Positions 44,702-52,990 of a stretch of 64,000 nucleotides of DNA are shown here, in pieces. The stretch spans positions 1-64,000 of the forward strand of contig CAZFPL010000003.1 in NCBI GenBank assembly GCA_964521085.1. Direction: 5' to 3'. The notes under the pieces were generated by a model, which saw only the letters and a list, made by a program, of their open reading frames with translations, had not been told where the DNA came from and made no database searches. How positions within the stretch are numbered: position 1 is the first letter of the stretch; each line of letters starts with the position of its first letter. The DNA comes from JAFGKK01 sp964521085 (lineage in GTDB: Bacteria > Chloroflexota > Anaerolineae > Anaerolineales > RBG-16-64-43). The position numbers were made by a program, and so were the translations under genes.

Positions 44702-46887
44702 TCAGCGCTCGCAGTGGATGCGCAGGTCGATCCAACCTGGCCGAGTCGGGTGATGGGCGACCCTGTCCTTTGGGCTCCAGGTAAGGCCAACACAGCCATT
44801 TCTTGCGGCTTCCCAGTCCGTCCGGTGCGGAGGACCGCTTGTATTTCCGAACTCGTCTAATGTCCCGGCCAGATCCAGCCCTTCGATCAGGTAGTTCACA
44901 TGGGCACCGGAGACATAATTGTTTGCGAGCGTGAAGGTAGTGCCGGCGGACACATAAGCCCATATCTGGCAATCTGCGCCGACGATGCAGTAGGTGCCGT
45001 TCGGCTGCGCGGGCTCGGAAGTACACAGGTTGGGATTCCCGATGAGGGCGGGGTCCATGACATTTCTCCGACATCCACCACCCCACATATGCGGTCCGAT
45101 GTCGATGCCGGCGTGGATACCACCGCAGGTGGTATCACCTTCATTGATGACCGAATTGTTGACCACTTGACCGTTCGAGATGTTCCCAAAAGTCACGGGG
45201 CCAATCATGATGCCGGAAAACATACCGTGGTTCCCCGGCGTGGCTCGCACCGTGTTACCGGCGATGACCGTCTCCTTGCCGCCAAAGTGGGTAATCCCGA
45301 TATCCGAGGCATCGAGGATCGTATTTCCGATAACGAGGTGCCCGGGACCGTTCAGGGTAATCCCGTCCGCCCACGCGCCTGATGGTTCGTCCGCGTCGAC
45401 CAGAGAGCACCCGGGCCCGTGAACGTGATCACCGGCTGTATCGATGGTCGTGTTGCGGATGAGACCACCGGCACCACTAAAGCCGAGAGCAGTACCACAC
45501 TCTGTATTGGTTATGACGACATTATCTACCACCAGGCCGGTGCTCCACCGGGACGGGACACCCTCATAATTTTGTGCGGCGCCCTGCCAGTCCATCTCTC
45601 CATTCATGGTGAGCGTGCTTGCGCGGCACCAGGCATCATTGGNNNNNNNNNNNNNNNNNNNNNNNNNNNNNNNNNNNNNNNNNNNNNNNNNNNNNNNNNN
45701 NNNNNNNNNNNNNNNNNNNNNNNNNNNNNNNNNNNNNNNNNNCAGTCCATCTCTCCATTCATGGTGAGCGTGCTTGCGCGGCACCAGGCATCATTGGGAT
45801 TGGAACACTCGGGCAGCCAGGAGCCCCAATTGTCGTTTTGCCCGTTTTCGTTTTCGTCCGATCCGGAACACGTGCGCACATCGCGGCCTCCATCAAGGTT
45901 CAGATGACTGAAGGTGATATTATCGATAGCCCAAGGATTGGATATGCGTGAACGGGCAAAGAGATGCACCACGGAGCCCTTCAGGTCTGCGGTGGCCTGC
46001 AGGAGTGCGTGGTTCTCGGGCTCGGTGGAGGTAAATGTGAGGTCGCTCTTGGCCGTGGTCGCGATTAGGAAGATGGTTCGATCGATGAGGTAACCCTGGT
46101 AGTTCGGGCTTTCGATTCCGGAAGTGAATGTGATGATATCCCCGTCCTTCGCCGCGTCGATGCAGGATTGTATGGCTTGGCTATCAGGATCCCCATCCCA
46201 TGGATCAGCTCCGCAGGAATCGACATTGATGACATCCGGCATGGGCAAGAGGACGACGGTGACCCGGCGGATGATTTCGGCGCCGTCGCTGCCGTCGGCG
46301 ATGCGAAAATCGGCTCCATTGTCACGGTTTCCGAAATAGGTCCCGCGTAAGCTAAAAACGGCAGTTTTGAAGCGGAGTGAGTTCGTCTTGATGAATTGGT
46401 ATGTGTCTTGAAATGTTCCGTTCCCAAAAGGGCCGCCTTTCCCGCTTGCATCATATTGGACCCAGAAGGTATCTGTGCCCTGGTCGAAGTATTCGACCTC
46501 GATTCGCGCGCTGTTTGTCGGCTGACCTGCAAGCATCAGGTTGTCATCGATATTGAATTGGATGTAGGAGTCTTGAGTCTGATTTGCATCCTGGGCCGGC
46601 AAGGCTTGACCGTTGCCTGTGCGTCGCGCCTTGGACGCAGGACTACCGATAGTTACGAGTTCGGTATCCACATCGCCCCCCGAATCAAGCGAAAGGCCGT
46701 TCTCGACGACGTTTTGCCCAAGAGAAATCGTCAATGTTGTTGCGGTCAATAGCGGTCCTGTGGTCGGAGTGGAAGTCGATATGGTTGGAGAAGCGGAAGG
46801 GGTGATACTCGGAATGGCTGGAGAAGGGGAGGGGGTACACGTTGCCAATAAAAAGACAAAGAGGAAGGAGAAAGCTTCCTTATTCAT
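44702..46887 (-). CDS. beta-helix surface lipoprotein, interrupted only by a scaffold gap
   Basis: Start ATG 46887 has GGAGG five bases upstream. The signal peptide ends in a lipobox (FLLATC), so a lipoprotein. After a Ser/Thr/Pro linker, a beta-sandwich-like segment (ARIEVEYFDQGTDTFWVQYD, FKTAVFSLRGTYFGNRDNGA) leads to a right-handed beta-helix region (SCIDAAKDGDIITF, then repeats such as VVDNVVITNTECGTALG, HLVIGNTILDASDIGITHFG, TVIAGNTVRATPGNHG). The 100-N gap splits it. Removing 45643-45797 (gap plus one 55-bp repeat) restores a single in-frame 676-aa protein. Polysaccharide binding or cleavage is plausible but no active site is evident. Confidence 0.8.
45588..45797. other. 100-N scaffold gap with identical 55-bp flanks
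   Basis: 45588-45642 and 45743-45797 are identical for 55 bases on either side of exactly 100 N. This is the appearance of two contig ends overlapping by a k-mer length that a scaffolder joined with a default gap. The overlap is in frame with the lipoprotein gene. Confidence 0.92.
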
Positions 46888-47337
46888 GACATCCTCCGCA
46901 GGCATACTTTGGTATGGTCCCCGAGGCTTGCATCAGAACCAAAGCCAACTTGCCCATGGGAAGGTCATTAGAAGGGACGCTTGAAGTAAGGGAAAACGGG
47001 TGTCCGGGGCACCCTTTTGTAGTGAAGTATAAGTGATCCGAATTCAGTTTATAACGATCTTTTGGAGAGTCAAGCGGTAATTGGAACCACTTCGCCCGCG
47101 GCACGAATCACTCGCCCTAGGTGGTGCGAAATCGACGTTCTGGATACATGTTTGTCAGCTGGGATTTGCCAGTCACCCGCTATGTTAAGACTTGTCCTTG
47201 ATGAGCGCAATCGGCAACATACGCGGACTCAGTTTCAGGTAACGATCGAGAAAATCCTGGACAAAGGCCTGCCGAGGATCTTCAATCCGGGGATGTCGGG
47301 GTAATCCGTGTACTTAACTCAACCAAACACTCAAAAC
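46888..47337. other. 450-bp intergenic region with gene debris
   Basis: No intact gene. The minus strand at 47185-47313 holds a short protein-like frame without a start (listed separately). The remainder, including the upstream region of the lipoprotein gene, shows only a small inverted repeat (GGGTGTCC..GGGGCACCC, about 46999-47013). Confidence 0.5.
47185..47313 (-). pseudogene. possible gene remnant next to the integrase
   Basis: An open stretch of about 42 codons on the minus strand ending in TAA (47187-47185), bounded upstream by another in-frame stop and without a start codon at its head. Its residues look protein-like (IEDPRQAFVQDFLDRYLKLS, then PRMLPIALIKDKS). I do not recognise the family. 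It may be the C-terminal relic of a gene lost when this region was rearranged; chance is not excluded. Confidence 0.3.
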
Positions 47338-48381
47338 CTAGCCTTCATTCCGCGGTTTTTTCTTTTGTATCAATCTTTCCGTTTCGGTTATTCTCGAGAG
47401 GTTCGGCTCGGGGGCGTAGATCTGCTTGGTGATGACGGGCGTGGAATGCCCGAGGACGGATTGCACGTCCTCCAGCTGGGCGCCGGCGCGGATAAGCGAT
47501 TGGGCATGCCAGTGGCGGAACGCATGCGGGGATATAAATTGGGTGGTTTTTTGCCCGTACGCCTGCCGGCCGATCCGGCAGACGATCTCCCAGGCGGTTT
47601 TGGGGGATATCTTTGCGCCATATCCTTTGACGGTGGTCCGGAAGAATTGGCTGGTTCCGGTTCTCGGCTTCCCGGCGCGTCCGTGCTGGATAAAAATCCA
47701 TGGGGAGAGGTCTGATCGTTCTTTCAGATACCGATCGATGGCTTGGACGGCTCCTTCTCCGAGGAAGCAATGCGCCAGTGAACCGGTTTTTTGCATTTGG
47801 AGGGCGAAATACCCATCGCGGGATTTCGCGGTCAGGAAATCGCCCCGGGTGAAACGGCATGCATCACCGATCCGCAAGCCGGTGGCCCGGAGAAAATGGA
47901 TCAACGCTCTGGAGCGGAGGGTTTTCAGCAAGGCGATGCGGTTTTTTTCAAGCGGGAGAGGGAGTGAATCGGCCACCGAGGCCATCCGGTCGCCAAAATC
48001 CTCCGGAACGCGGCCAACTCGTGAACTTCCGCCGAAATGCTTCTTTTTGGACTGAATGCGCATAGCCAATCTAGTTTCTTTCTCTGCGTCATTCGAGAAA
48101 GTTATCCAACCTTTCATTCTCCAGAAATTCACGGCTCTTCGCAAAGCGCTTTCATATATATTCTGGGTATATTCGGTCATGCCTTTTCCGATAAGCCATA
48201 CTCCGAACCGGTTGATTATCGAAGGATCAAGGCTGGTGACTTCTTCTTTTAATAGGTGTGCATCCTTGGCATAAATAAGAAATTTCTTCAGCGCGGTTTT
48301 ATATGTCCGTTTTGTGTTTTTTGACTCGCTGGGAAAATGAAATTCGGAAAAAAAGACATCCACCGCATCGATGATCTTCAT
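47338..48381 (-). CDS. tyrosine recombinase / integrase
   Basis: 347 aa. N-terminal SAM-like core-binding domain (SKNTKRTYKTALKKFLIYAK), then the catalytic domain with the full residue set: R170 (ATGLRIGD), K198 (MQKTGS), H286 and R289 (SPHAFRHWHAQ), H312 (VLGHST) and Y322 (KQIYAPEP). Size and motifs fit XerC/D-like or integrative-element recombinases. The upstream 190 bp are AT-rich and contain palindromes. tRNA-His lies 3 kb away, but no duplicate of its 3' end was found here, so element boundaries are not defined. Confidence 0.92.
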   Translation of the reverse strand: MKIIDAVDVFFSEFHFPSESKNTKRTYKTALKKFLIYAKDAHLLKEEVTSLDPSIINRFGVWLIGKGMTEYTQNIYESALRRAVNFWRMKGWITFSNDAEKETRLAMRIQSKKKHFGGSSRVGRVPEDFGDRMASVADSLPLPLEKNRIALLKTLRSRALIHFLRATGLRIGDACRFTRGDFLTAKSRDGYFALQMQKTGSLAHCFLGEGAVQAIDRYLKERSDLSPWIFIQHGRAGKPRTGTSQFFRTTVKGYGAKISPKTAWEIVCRIGRQAYGQKTTQFISPHAFRHWHAQSLIRAGAQLEDVQSVLGHSTPVITKQIYAPEPNLSRITETERLIQKKKPRNEG

Positions 48382-48387
48382 GCCTTG

Positions 48388-48482
48388 TATTATACTCCTT
48401 TATACGTAATATAATAACCATTAGCTTACATAATCATATCACGAAAATCCAGCTTTTCAAGATGGGAAAATTCAATTTTCCC
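48388..48482. promoter_or_regulatory. AT-rich region with two perfect inverted repeats upstream of the integrase
   Basis: TATTATA (48388-48394) with TATAATA (48410-48416), and the 19-bp near-perfect palindrome GGGAAAATT-C-AATTTTCCC (48464-48482). On the minus strand TATAAT of the first arm lies just 7 bp before the integrase ATG. These may be promoter/operator elements or recombinase binding sites. Confidence 0.45.
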
Positions 48483-48571
48483 CACCGCCCTATCAACAAA
48501 TGGAAGAATTATTTTCTGTAAAAATGATGAATTTATTACGTTTTGGATAGGAAGGAAAGGAAGAGCGGACT

Positions 48572-49177
48572 TTATTTATCAGACAATTTTCCATCGTGAA
48601 TGCATATCCCCACCCCACAGGCAAGCCGCCGCCAGCTGGATGCCATGGGAAAAGCGACTTCAACCGGTGGAATGCCGCTGCCAATGAGGATTGTTTTTTT
48701 CGAATCGGACATTTCCACCAGAGCGAAATACCGCATCGACTTGCGAAGGTATATGCACTCCAGGATCTTGAAGCTGGCTTCAGTCCCAAACGACGCCGTG
48801 ACCAGGGAAGTAACCGCCTCTCTGCGTTCCGGGATGGAGGGAACCCCCAGCAGACCGGTTGCGGAGGTGGACAAATCGATCGGCTCATGGGCGGCCAGCC
48901 AGCTGGCACCCGTGAATTGAAGTTCCAGGTCGGGAAGAGACATACCGGCCACCGGATAACAATGCGGCGTTCCGATATCCAAGACGTAGTAGGGCTCTTC
49001 CAGCTCGAACCGGAACACATCCGGTTCTCCGGGACCCGGTGAGATGCGCCCGACCGGCATCAACACGAAAGGCCAGGAATCCGTCCCGGGACGGATTCCT
49101 CCCTCGCTGTCGACGCCGAATTCAACGATCAAGAACTGGTTGAGTTTCTGTTTGACCGCCTTGATTCCATCGCCCAT
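48572..49177 (-). CDS. conserved-looking hypothetical protein, 201 aa
   Basis: Not recognised. No signal peptide or membrane segment. The N-terminus is a short amphipathic helix (IKAVKQKLNQFLIVEFG), followed by mixed alpha/beta sequence with segments such as TDSWPFVLMPVGRISPGPGE, YYVLDIGTPHCYPVAGMSLP and ASFKILECIYLRKSMRYFAL. A weak GAGAG ribosome site precedes the ATG. It is divergent from the phosphofructokinase gene and upstream of the integrase gene on the same strand. Codon use looks like that of its neighbours, so it is probably a real cytosolic protein. Confidence 0.7.
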   Translation of the reverse strand: MGDGIKAVKQKLNQFLIVEFGVDSEGGIRPGTDSWPFVLMPVGRISPGPGEPDVFRFELEEPYYVLDIGTPHCYPVAGMSLPDLELQFTGASWLAAHEPIDLSTSATGLLGVPSIPERREAVTSLVTASFGTEASFKILECIYLRKSMRYFALVEMSDSKKTILIGSGIPPVEVAFPMASSWRRLACGVGICIHDGKLSDK

Positions 49178-49309
49178 TTTTCTCTCATGGACTTCGAATT
49201 TTGCCTACCGAACGGCTGCCGAACGCCCCATATTATACCTACCCTCTTCCAAAGGCGCGAATGAATGGGGCCGCGGGCGGCGGGATCGGTCCTCCACAGA
49301 CGGAATACC

Positions 49310-49338
49310 TTGGAGAAAACCGTGTCCCGCTGTACAAT
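49310..49338 (+). promoter_or_regulatory. candidate promoter for the PFK-aldolase operon
   Basis: TTGGAG (49310-49315), 17-bp spacer, TACAAT (49333-49338). The -10 box matches five of six; the -35 box three. It lies 58 bp upstream of the start codon. Confidence 0.5.
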
Positions 49339-49396
49339 GTCACCGGTTTCACGCTGTTTTTCAGCCCACTATTCCCTCATGAGGAGGAGTCCGGAT

Positions 49397-50566
49397 ATGG
49401 CACCGAAGTTTAAAGTCGGCATTCTAACCGGCGGAGGAGATGTCCCCGGCCTGAATGTGGCAATCAAAGCAGTAGTTACTCGCGCCCAGGAAAACAATAT
49501 CGAAGTCGTCGGTCTGCGGCGCGGATGGATGAGTGTGTTGCGCATCAATCCGGACGATCCGGAATCCATCTCGAAATATTCCTTCTCCTTGTCGCCGGAG
49601 ACCGTGCGCAAAATCGATCGCACCGGCGGAACATTCCTGCACACCTCGCGCACAAATCCGTCGAACGTCAAACCGGCCGACGTGCCAGAGCACGTCCGGA
49701 CGGAGGATCGGGTCAATAACGCAAAGGGAACCGTCGATTGCACCAAACACGCCCTGCGGGTTTTGGAAGCGCTTGGGCTTGAGGCGGTCATCCCGATCGG
49801 CGGCGACGACACGCTTTCTTTTGCCAGCCGGCTGCACCAGGAGGGCTTCCGAGCCGTCGCCATCCCCAAGACCATGGATAATGACGTGTTCGGGACGGAT
49901 TACTGCATCGGCTTCTCCACCGCCGTCACCCGTTCGGTGGATGCGATCACCAATTTCCGCACGTCGGTGGGTTCGCACGAGCGGCTCGGGGTTGTCGAAT
50001 TGTTCGGGCGCAACTCCGGGGAGACCTCGCTGTTCGCCGCCTACCTTTCCCATGTCGACCGGGCGATCATCTCCGAAGTCCCGTTTGATATGGACAAACT
50101 CTGCAAACTCCTGGTGGCGGACCGCAACGCCTCACCCTCGCATTACGCAATTATGACCATCTCCGAAGGCGCCACCGAGGCCGGTGGAGGCATCCATCAG
50201 CGCGGGGAAGAGGACGCCTACGGCCACCAGAAACTCGGCGGAATCGGACATTACACGGCTGAGGAAGTGAAACGCCGCACCGGCGTGAACATCATGTACC
50301 AGCAACTCGGCTACATCATGCGCTCGGGCGCGCCCGACGCGCTAGACCGGATGGTGGCCAGCTCCTTCGGCAACCTGGCGCTGGACCAGGTGGCGCTCGG
50401 ACATACCGGGCGGATGGTCGCCTTGCAACAGGGCATCTACACCACCGTCCCGCTGGATATGATCGTCCAGGGCAAGAAACGGGTCGACGTCTCGGCACTA
50501 TACGACAAGGACAACTACCGGCCGCGGGTCAGCGACATGCTCGGCAAGCCGATGTTCCTGTACTAG
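49397..50566 (+). CDS. 6-phosphofructokinase, PPi-dependent signature
   Basis: 389 aa from ATG 49397 with GAGGAGG upstream; upstream open frame is non-family. It phosphorylates fructose 6-phosphate in glycolysis. Motifs: GILTGGGDVPGLNVAIK, PIGGDDTLSFASRL, PKTMDNDVFGTDYCIGFSTA, SVGSHERLGVVELFGRNSGE. The donor-site pair is Asp138 (GGDD) and Lys158 (PKTMDND), the residues associated with pyrophosphate-dependent enzymes; ATP-dependent ones have Gly at both. The reaction is thus probably reversible and PPi-linked. Experimental donor specificity is not certain from two residues. Followed after 61 bp by the aldolase gene. Confidence 0.92.
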   Translation: MAPKFKVGILTGGGDVPGLNVAIKAVVTRAQENNIEVVGLRRGWMSVLRINPDDPESISKYSFSLSPETVRKIDRTGGTFLHTSRTNPSNVKPADVPEHVRTEDRVNNAKGTVDCTKHALRVLEALGLEAVIPIGGDDTLSFASRLHQEGFRAVAIPKTMDNDVFGTDYCIGFSTAVTRSVDAITNFRTSVGSHERLGVVELFGRNSGETSLFAAYLSHVDRAIISEVPFDMDKLCKLLVADRNASPSHYAIMTISEGATEAGGGIHQRGEEDAYGHQKLGGIGHYTAEEVKRRTGVNIMYQQLGYIMRSGAPDALDRMVASSFGNLALDQVALGHTGRMVALQQGIYTTVPLDMIVQGKKRVDVSALYDKDNYRPRVSDMLGKPMFLY

Positions 50567-50627
50567 AAATCCAGGCGCCCCGCCCCGGCGGATTCCCATC
50601 AGCGGATTTCCGAATGGAGAGTGGACT

Positions 50628-51545
50628 ATGAACCGAATCGACGAGATCCTCAGTTGGTATTCCTCCGATAATCCCGGAGTGCGGACCAACCTATACCGCA
50701 TCCTGTGCCACGGCAAACTGGCCGGCACAGGCCGGATCCTGATGCTGCCGGCCGACCAGGGGTTCGAACACGGCCCCGGGCGCTCCTTCAGCAACAACCC
50801 CGCCGCCTACGATCCGCGGTATCACATCGAACTGGCGATCGAAGCCGGCTGCAACGCCTATGTCGCCCCACTGGGGTTCCTGGAGGCCGTGGCGGCCGAT
50901 TACGCCGGCCAAATTCCGTTCATTCTGAAACTGAACGGCCGCGATCTGCTGCACAAGGATCCGGACCCGATGTTGGCGCAGTTTGCCACCATCGAAGACG
51001 CTCTGCGGCTGGGCTGCACCGCGGTGGGTTTTGCAATTTATCCCGGTACCAACAACCGACGCATCCTCTACGAGGAGTTCCGCGAAGTCGTACGCCAGGC
51101 CAAAAGTGTCGGCTTGCCGGTGATTTGCTGGTCGTATCCACGCGGCGCGAACATCCCCAAGGAAGCGGAGACGGCCGCCGACATCACCACCTACGCCGCG
51201 CATCTCGCCGCCCAGATGGGCGCCCATATCATCTACCTCAAACTGCCAACCGAACGGATCGAACACGAAGACACGCGCATCCTCTATGAAAAGCACGGCG
51301 TAAAACTGGGAACGCTTGAGGACCGCATCCGGCATGTCCTGCAGGGAGCTTTCCAAAGCCGGCGCATCGTGCTGTTTTCAGGCGGACCGCGGGGAGATGT
51401 CGACATCATCCTGAATGAGGCGATCGCGATCCGCAACGCCGGCGCCGCCGGCCAGATGATCGGACGCAATGCGTTCCAGCGCTCGCGGGAAGCCGCACTC
51501 GATCTCTTTGAGAAATTGATCCGCGTCTACCGAGGCGCCGATTAA
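50628..51545 (+). CDS. class I fructose-bisphosphate aldolase, archaeal/DhnA type
   Basis: 305 aa. TIM-barrel Schiff-base aldolase of the DhnA/FbaB family: ILMLPADQGFEHGPG at the start, CNAYVAPLGFLE, FILKLNGRDLLHKD, CTAVGFAIYPG, and AHIIYLKLPTE with Lys205 as the likely Schiff-base lysine; phosphate site GGPRGD and AGAAGQMIGRNAFQR. It cleaves fructose 1,6-bisphosphate, the product of the preceding PFK, so the two genes form a glycolytic pair. AATGGAGAG precedes the ATG; a hairpin follows. Confidence 0.92.
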   Translation: MNRIDEILSWYSSDNPGVRTNLYRILCHGKLAGTGRILMLPADQGFEHGPGRSFSNNPAAYDPRYHIELAIEAGCNAYVAPLGFLEAVAADYAGQIPFILKLNGRDLLHKDPDPMLAQFATIEDALRLGCTAVGFAIYPGTNNRRILYEEFREVVRQAKSVGLPVICWSYPRGANIPKEAETAADITTYAAHLAAQMGAHIIYLKLPTERIEHEDTRILYEKHGVKLGTLEDRIRHVLQGAFQSRRIVLFSGGPRGDVDIILNEAIAIRNAGAAGQMIGRNAFQRSREAALDLFEKLIRVYRGAD

Positions 51546-51570
51546 ACCAATCTCGATATACACCATGACG

Positions 51571-51597
51571 GGCTCGACGACAGATGGTCGTCGAGCC
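51571..51597 (+). terminator. hairpin after the PFK-aldolase operon
   Basis: Perfect 11-bp stem GGCTCGACGAC / GTCGTCGAGCC with loop AGATG. The following sequence is only moderately T-rich, so termination strength is uncertain. It lies 26 bp after the aldolase stop. Confidence 0.75.
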
Positions 51598-51714
51598 TGT
51601 TGCTTTCTCCGCTGGTATTTCCATGCCAAAATCCAGAAAAAAGCTATTCCTATGCGAAGAAGCCTCCTAAAAGGCGGTTTATCCATGCCTATCGTCTTTC
51701 CACTCGGCAAAGTA

Positions 51715-51742
51715 TTGACACACCTAACGACGGTCGTATAAT
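51715..51742 (+). promoter_or_regulatory. consensus sigma-70 promoter for the cation cluster
   Basis: TTGACA (51715-51720), 16-bp spacer and TATAAT (51737-51742): both hexamers are perfect. It lies 85 bp upstream of the 369-aa gene and likely drives the downstream cluster. Confidence 0.85.
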
Positions 51743-51827
51743 CCGGCTTCGCGCCTGTTACCGGCGGAAATGACACGATCGCCGACCGAAGAAAAATGAT
51801 TGTTGATCGCAGAACAAAGAGGTGCCT

Positions 51828-52937
51828 ATGGCGGAACCACATCATTCATCCCTGATCGAGAAGACGACGGAATTTTTCCATCGGGAATACCTAAAACAAC
51901 AGGCGTTGTTCGACGCCCAGCCGGTAATGCTGCAACGATACTTTGAAGCGCAGGCGCGTTCGCTGGCGGAAACACTATTACAGAAGCCCTCCCAGGTCCG
52001 ATTCTCACTGCCCGACAAAGTTGTGGTGGATCCAAAATCCGGCAGGACGGAATCCATCCCCGTAGGTGAGCGGGAACAAATGGCCGGCGGATTGGTCGAC
52101 CGGCTGACCCGCACCGATCTGACGGTCGTGCTTCGGGAGCGGTTCAAGGAATTGGAGCAGCTCCCCAAACCGGGGATCGCCTTTGCGGCCGGGGTGATGC
52201 GCTATGCCGCCTGCCGGCACATGATCAGCAGCATGCTTCCCGGCGGCCGGAGCGTGAAATATATCGCGCTTGAGGATGAGGAGATCCCATCCGAACCGGA
52301 TCCTTCTGCGCCGGACGTCGGTTCCGCCATCACCGCAGCCACCGATGCGATTGCAGAGGAAGGCGGCGCGGATAAGAATCGCGGCGTTCTCCAGGTCCCG
52401 TTTGTTCCCTACGCGCGCCGGTTTTTCCTCCCGCAATGGATCGCGTTCGACAAGGATGGGAAGCTGTTGGTAGGCGGTGTGGCGGAGGCGGAAGCCAACA
52501 TCGCATCGATGCAGCATTTTCTGCAGGTCCTGCATACGGCGGTTGGGCTGGCGGCCTATTTTGTGGCCGACGAGGAGTATCAGCGCAAACGCTACGGCAT
52601 GCTCGGCCAGTTGGTCAACCAAGGCCGCGCGCTGGCGGTATATCAGACGGGCGAAATCATCCAAACGATCAAACGCCGGGCGTCCGCCGGGGATCTGAAC
52701 CGCGGCCTCTCAATCTCCCTGCCCTATTTCGACGACCAAAGCCTGAAGTTGAAGGAATACCCGTTCGAAGTCATTCCGGCCGGGAGGATCATGTTCGTTC
52801 CGGCGTTCGTTGTCCGGGCGACGCAGGAAGAATCCGTCAAGGTTGCCCAGGATACCCGGCTGAGTATCTCGACGCGGAACCACATCCTCGCCGAGCTGTG
52901 CATGCTGGAGCAGGCTTTTCAGTCTTCTAAAAAATAA
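51828..52937 (+). CDS. hypothetical protein at the head of the cation-transport cluster
   Basis: 369 aa from ATG 51828, with AGAGGTG upstream. Not recognised. No signal peptide or convincing membrane helix. The N-terminal ~110 residues are helical and charged (SSLIEKTTEFFHREYLKQQA). An acidic, low-complexity insert (about 145-175) precedes a compact region with PFVPYARRFFLPQWIAFDKD, EYQRKRYGMLGQLVNQGRAL and VIPAGRIMFVPAFVVRATQE. It is preceded by a consensus promoter and followed after 53 bp by an APC permease gene, so a role tied to cation transport or its regulation is possible. Confidence 0.75.
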   Translation: MAEPHHSSLIEKTTEFFHREYLKQQALFDAQPVMLQRYFEAQARSLAETLLQKPSQVRFSLPDKVVVDPKSGRTESIPVGEREQMAGGLVDRLTRTDLTVVLRERFKELEQLPKPGIAFAAGVMRYAACRHMISSMLPGGRSVKYIALEDEEIPSEPDPSAPDVGSAITAATDAIAEEGGADKNRGVLQVPFVPYARRFFLPQWIAFDKDGKLLVGGVAEAEANIASMQHFLQVLHTAVGLAAYFVADEEYQRKRYGMLGQLVNQGRALAVYQTGEIIQTIKRRASAGDLNRGLSISLPYFDDQSLKLKEYPFEVIPAGRIMFVPAFVVRATQEESVKVAQDTRLSISTRNHILAELCMLEQAFQSSKK

Positions 52938-52990
52938 TCGGAAATGGCAGCAAGTTTCCGGTTGCCGCTATAAATCAGGTCATCCATCCT

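Noticed and set aside
44211..48571. Integrative element inserted at tRNA-His
   Set aside because: An integrase and a nearby tRNA are suggestive, but no direct repeat of the tRNA 3' end was found near the integrase, and no other phage or conjugation genes are present.
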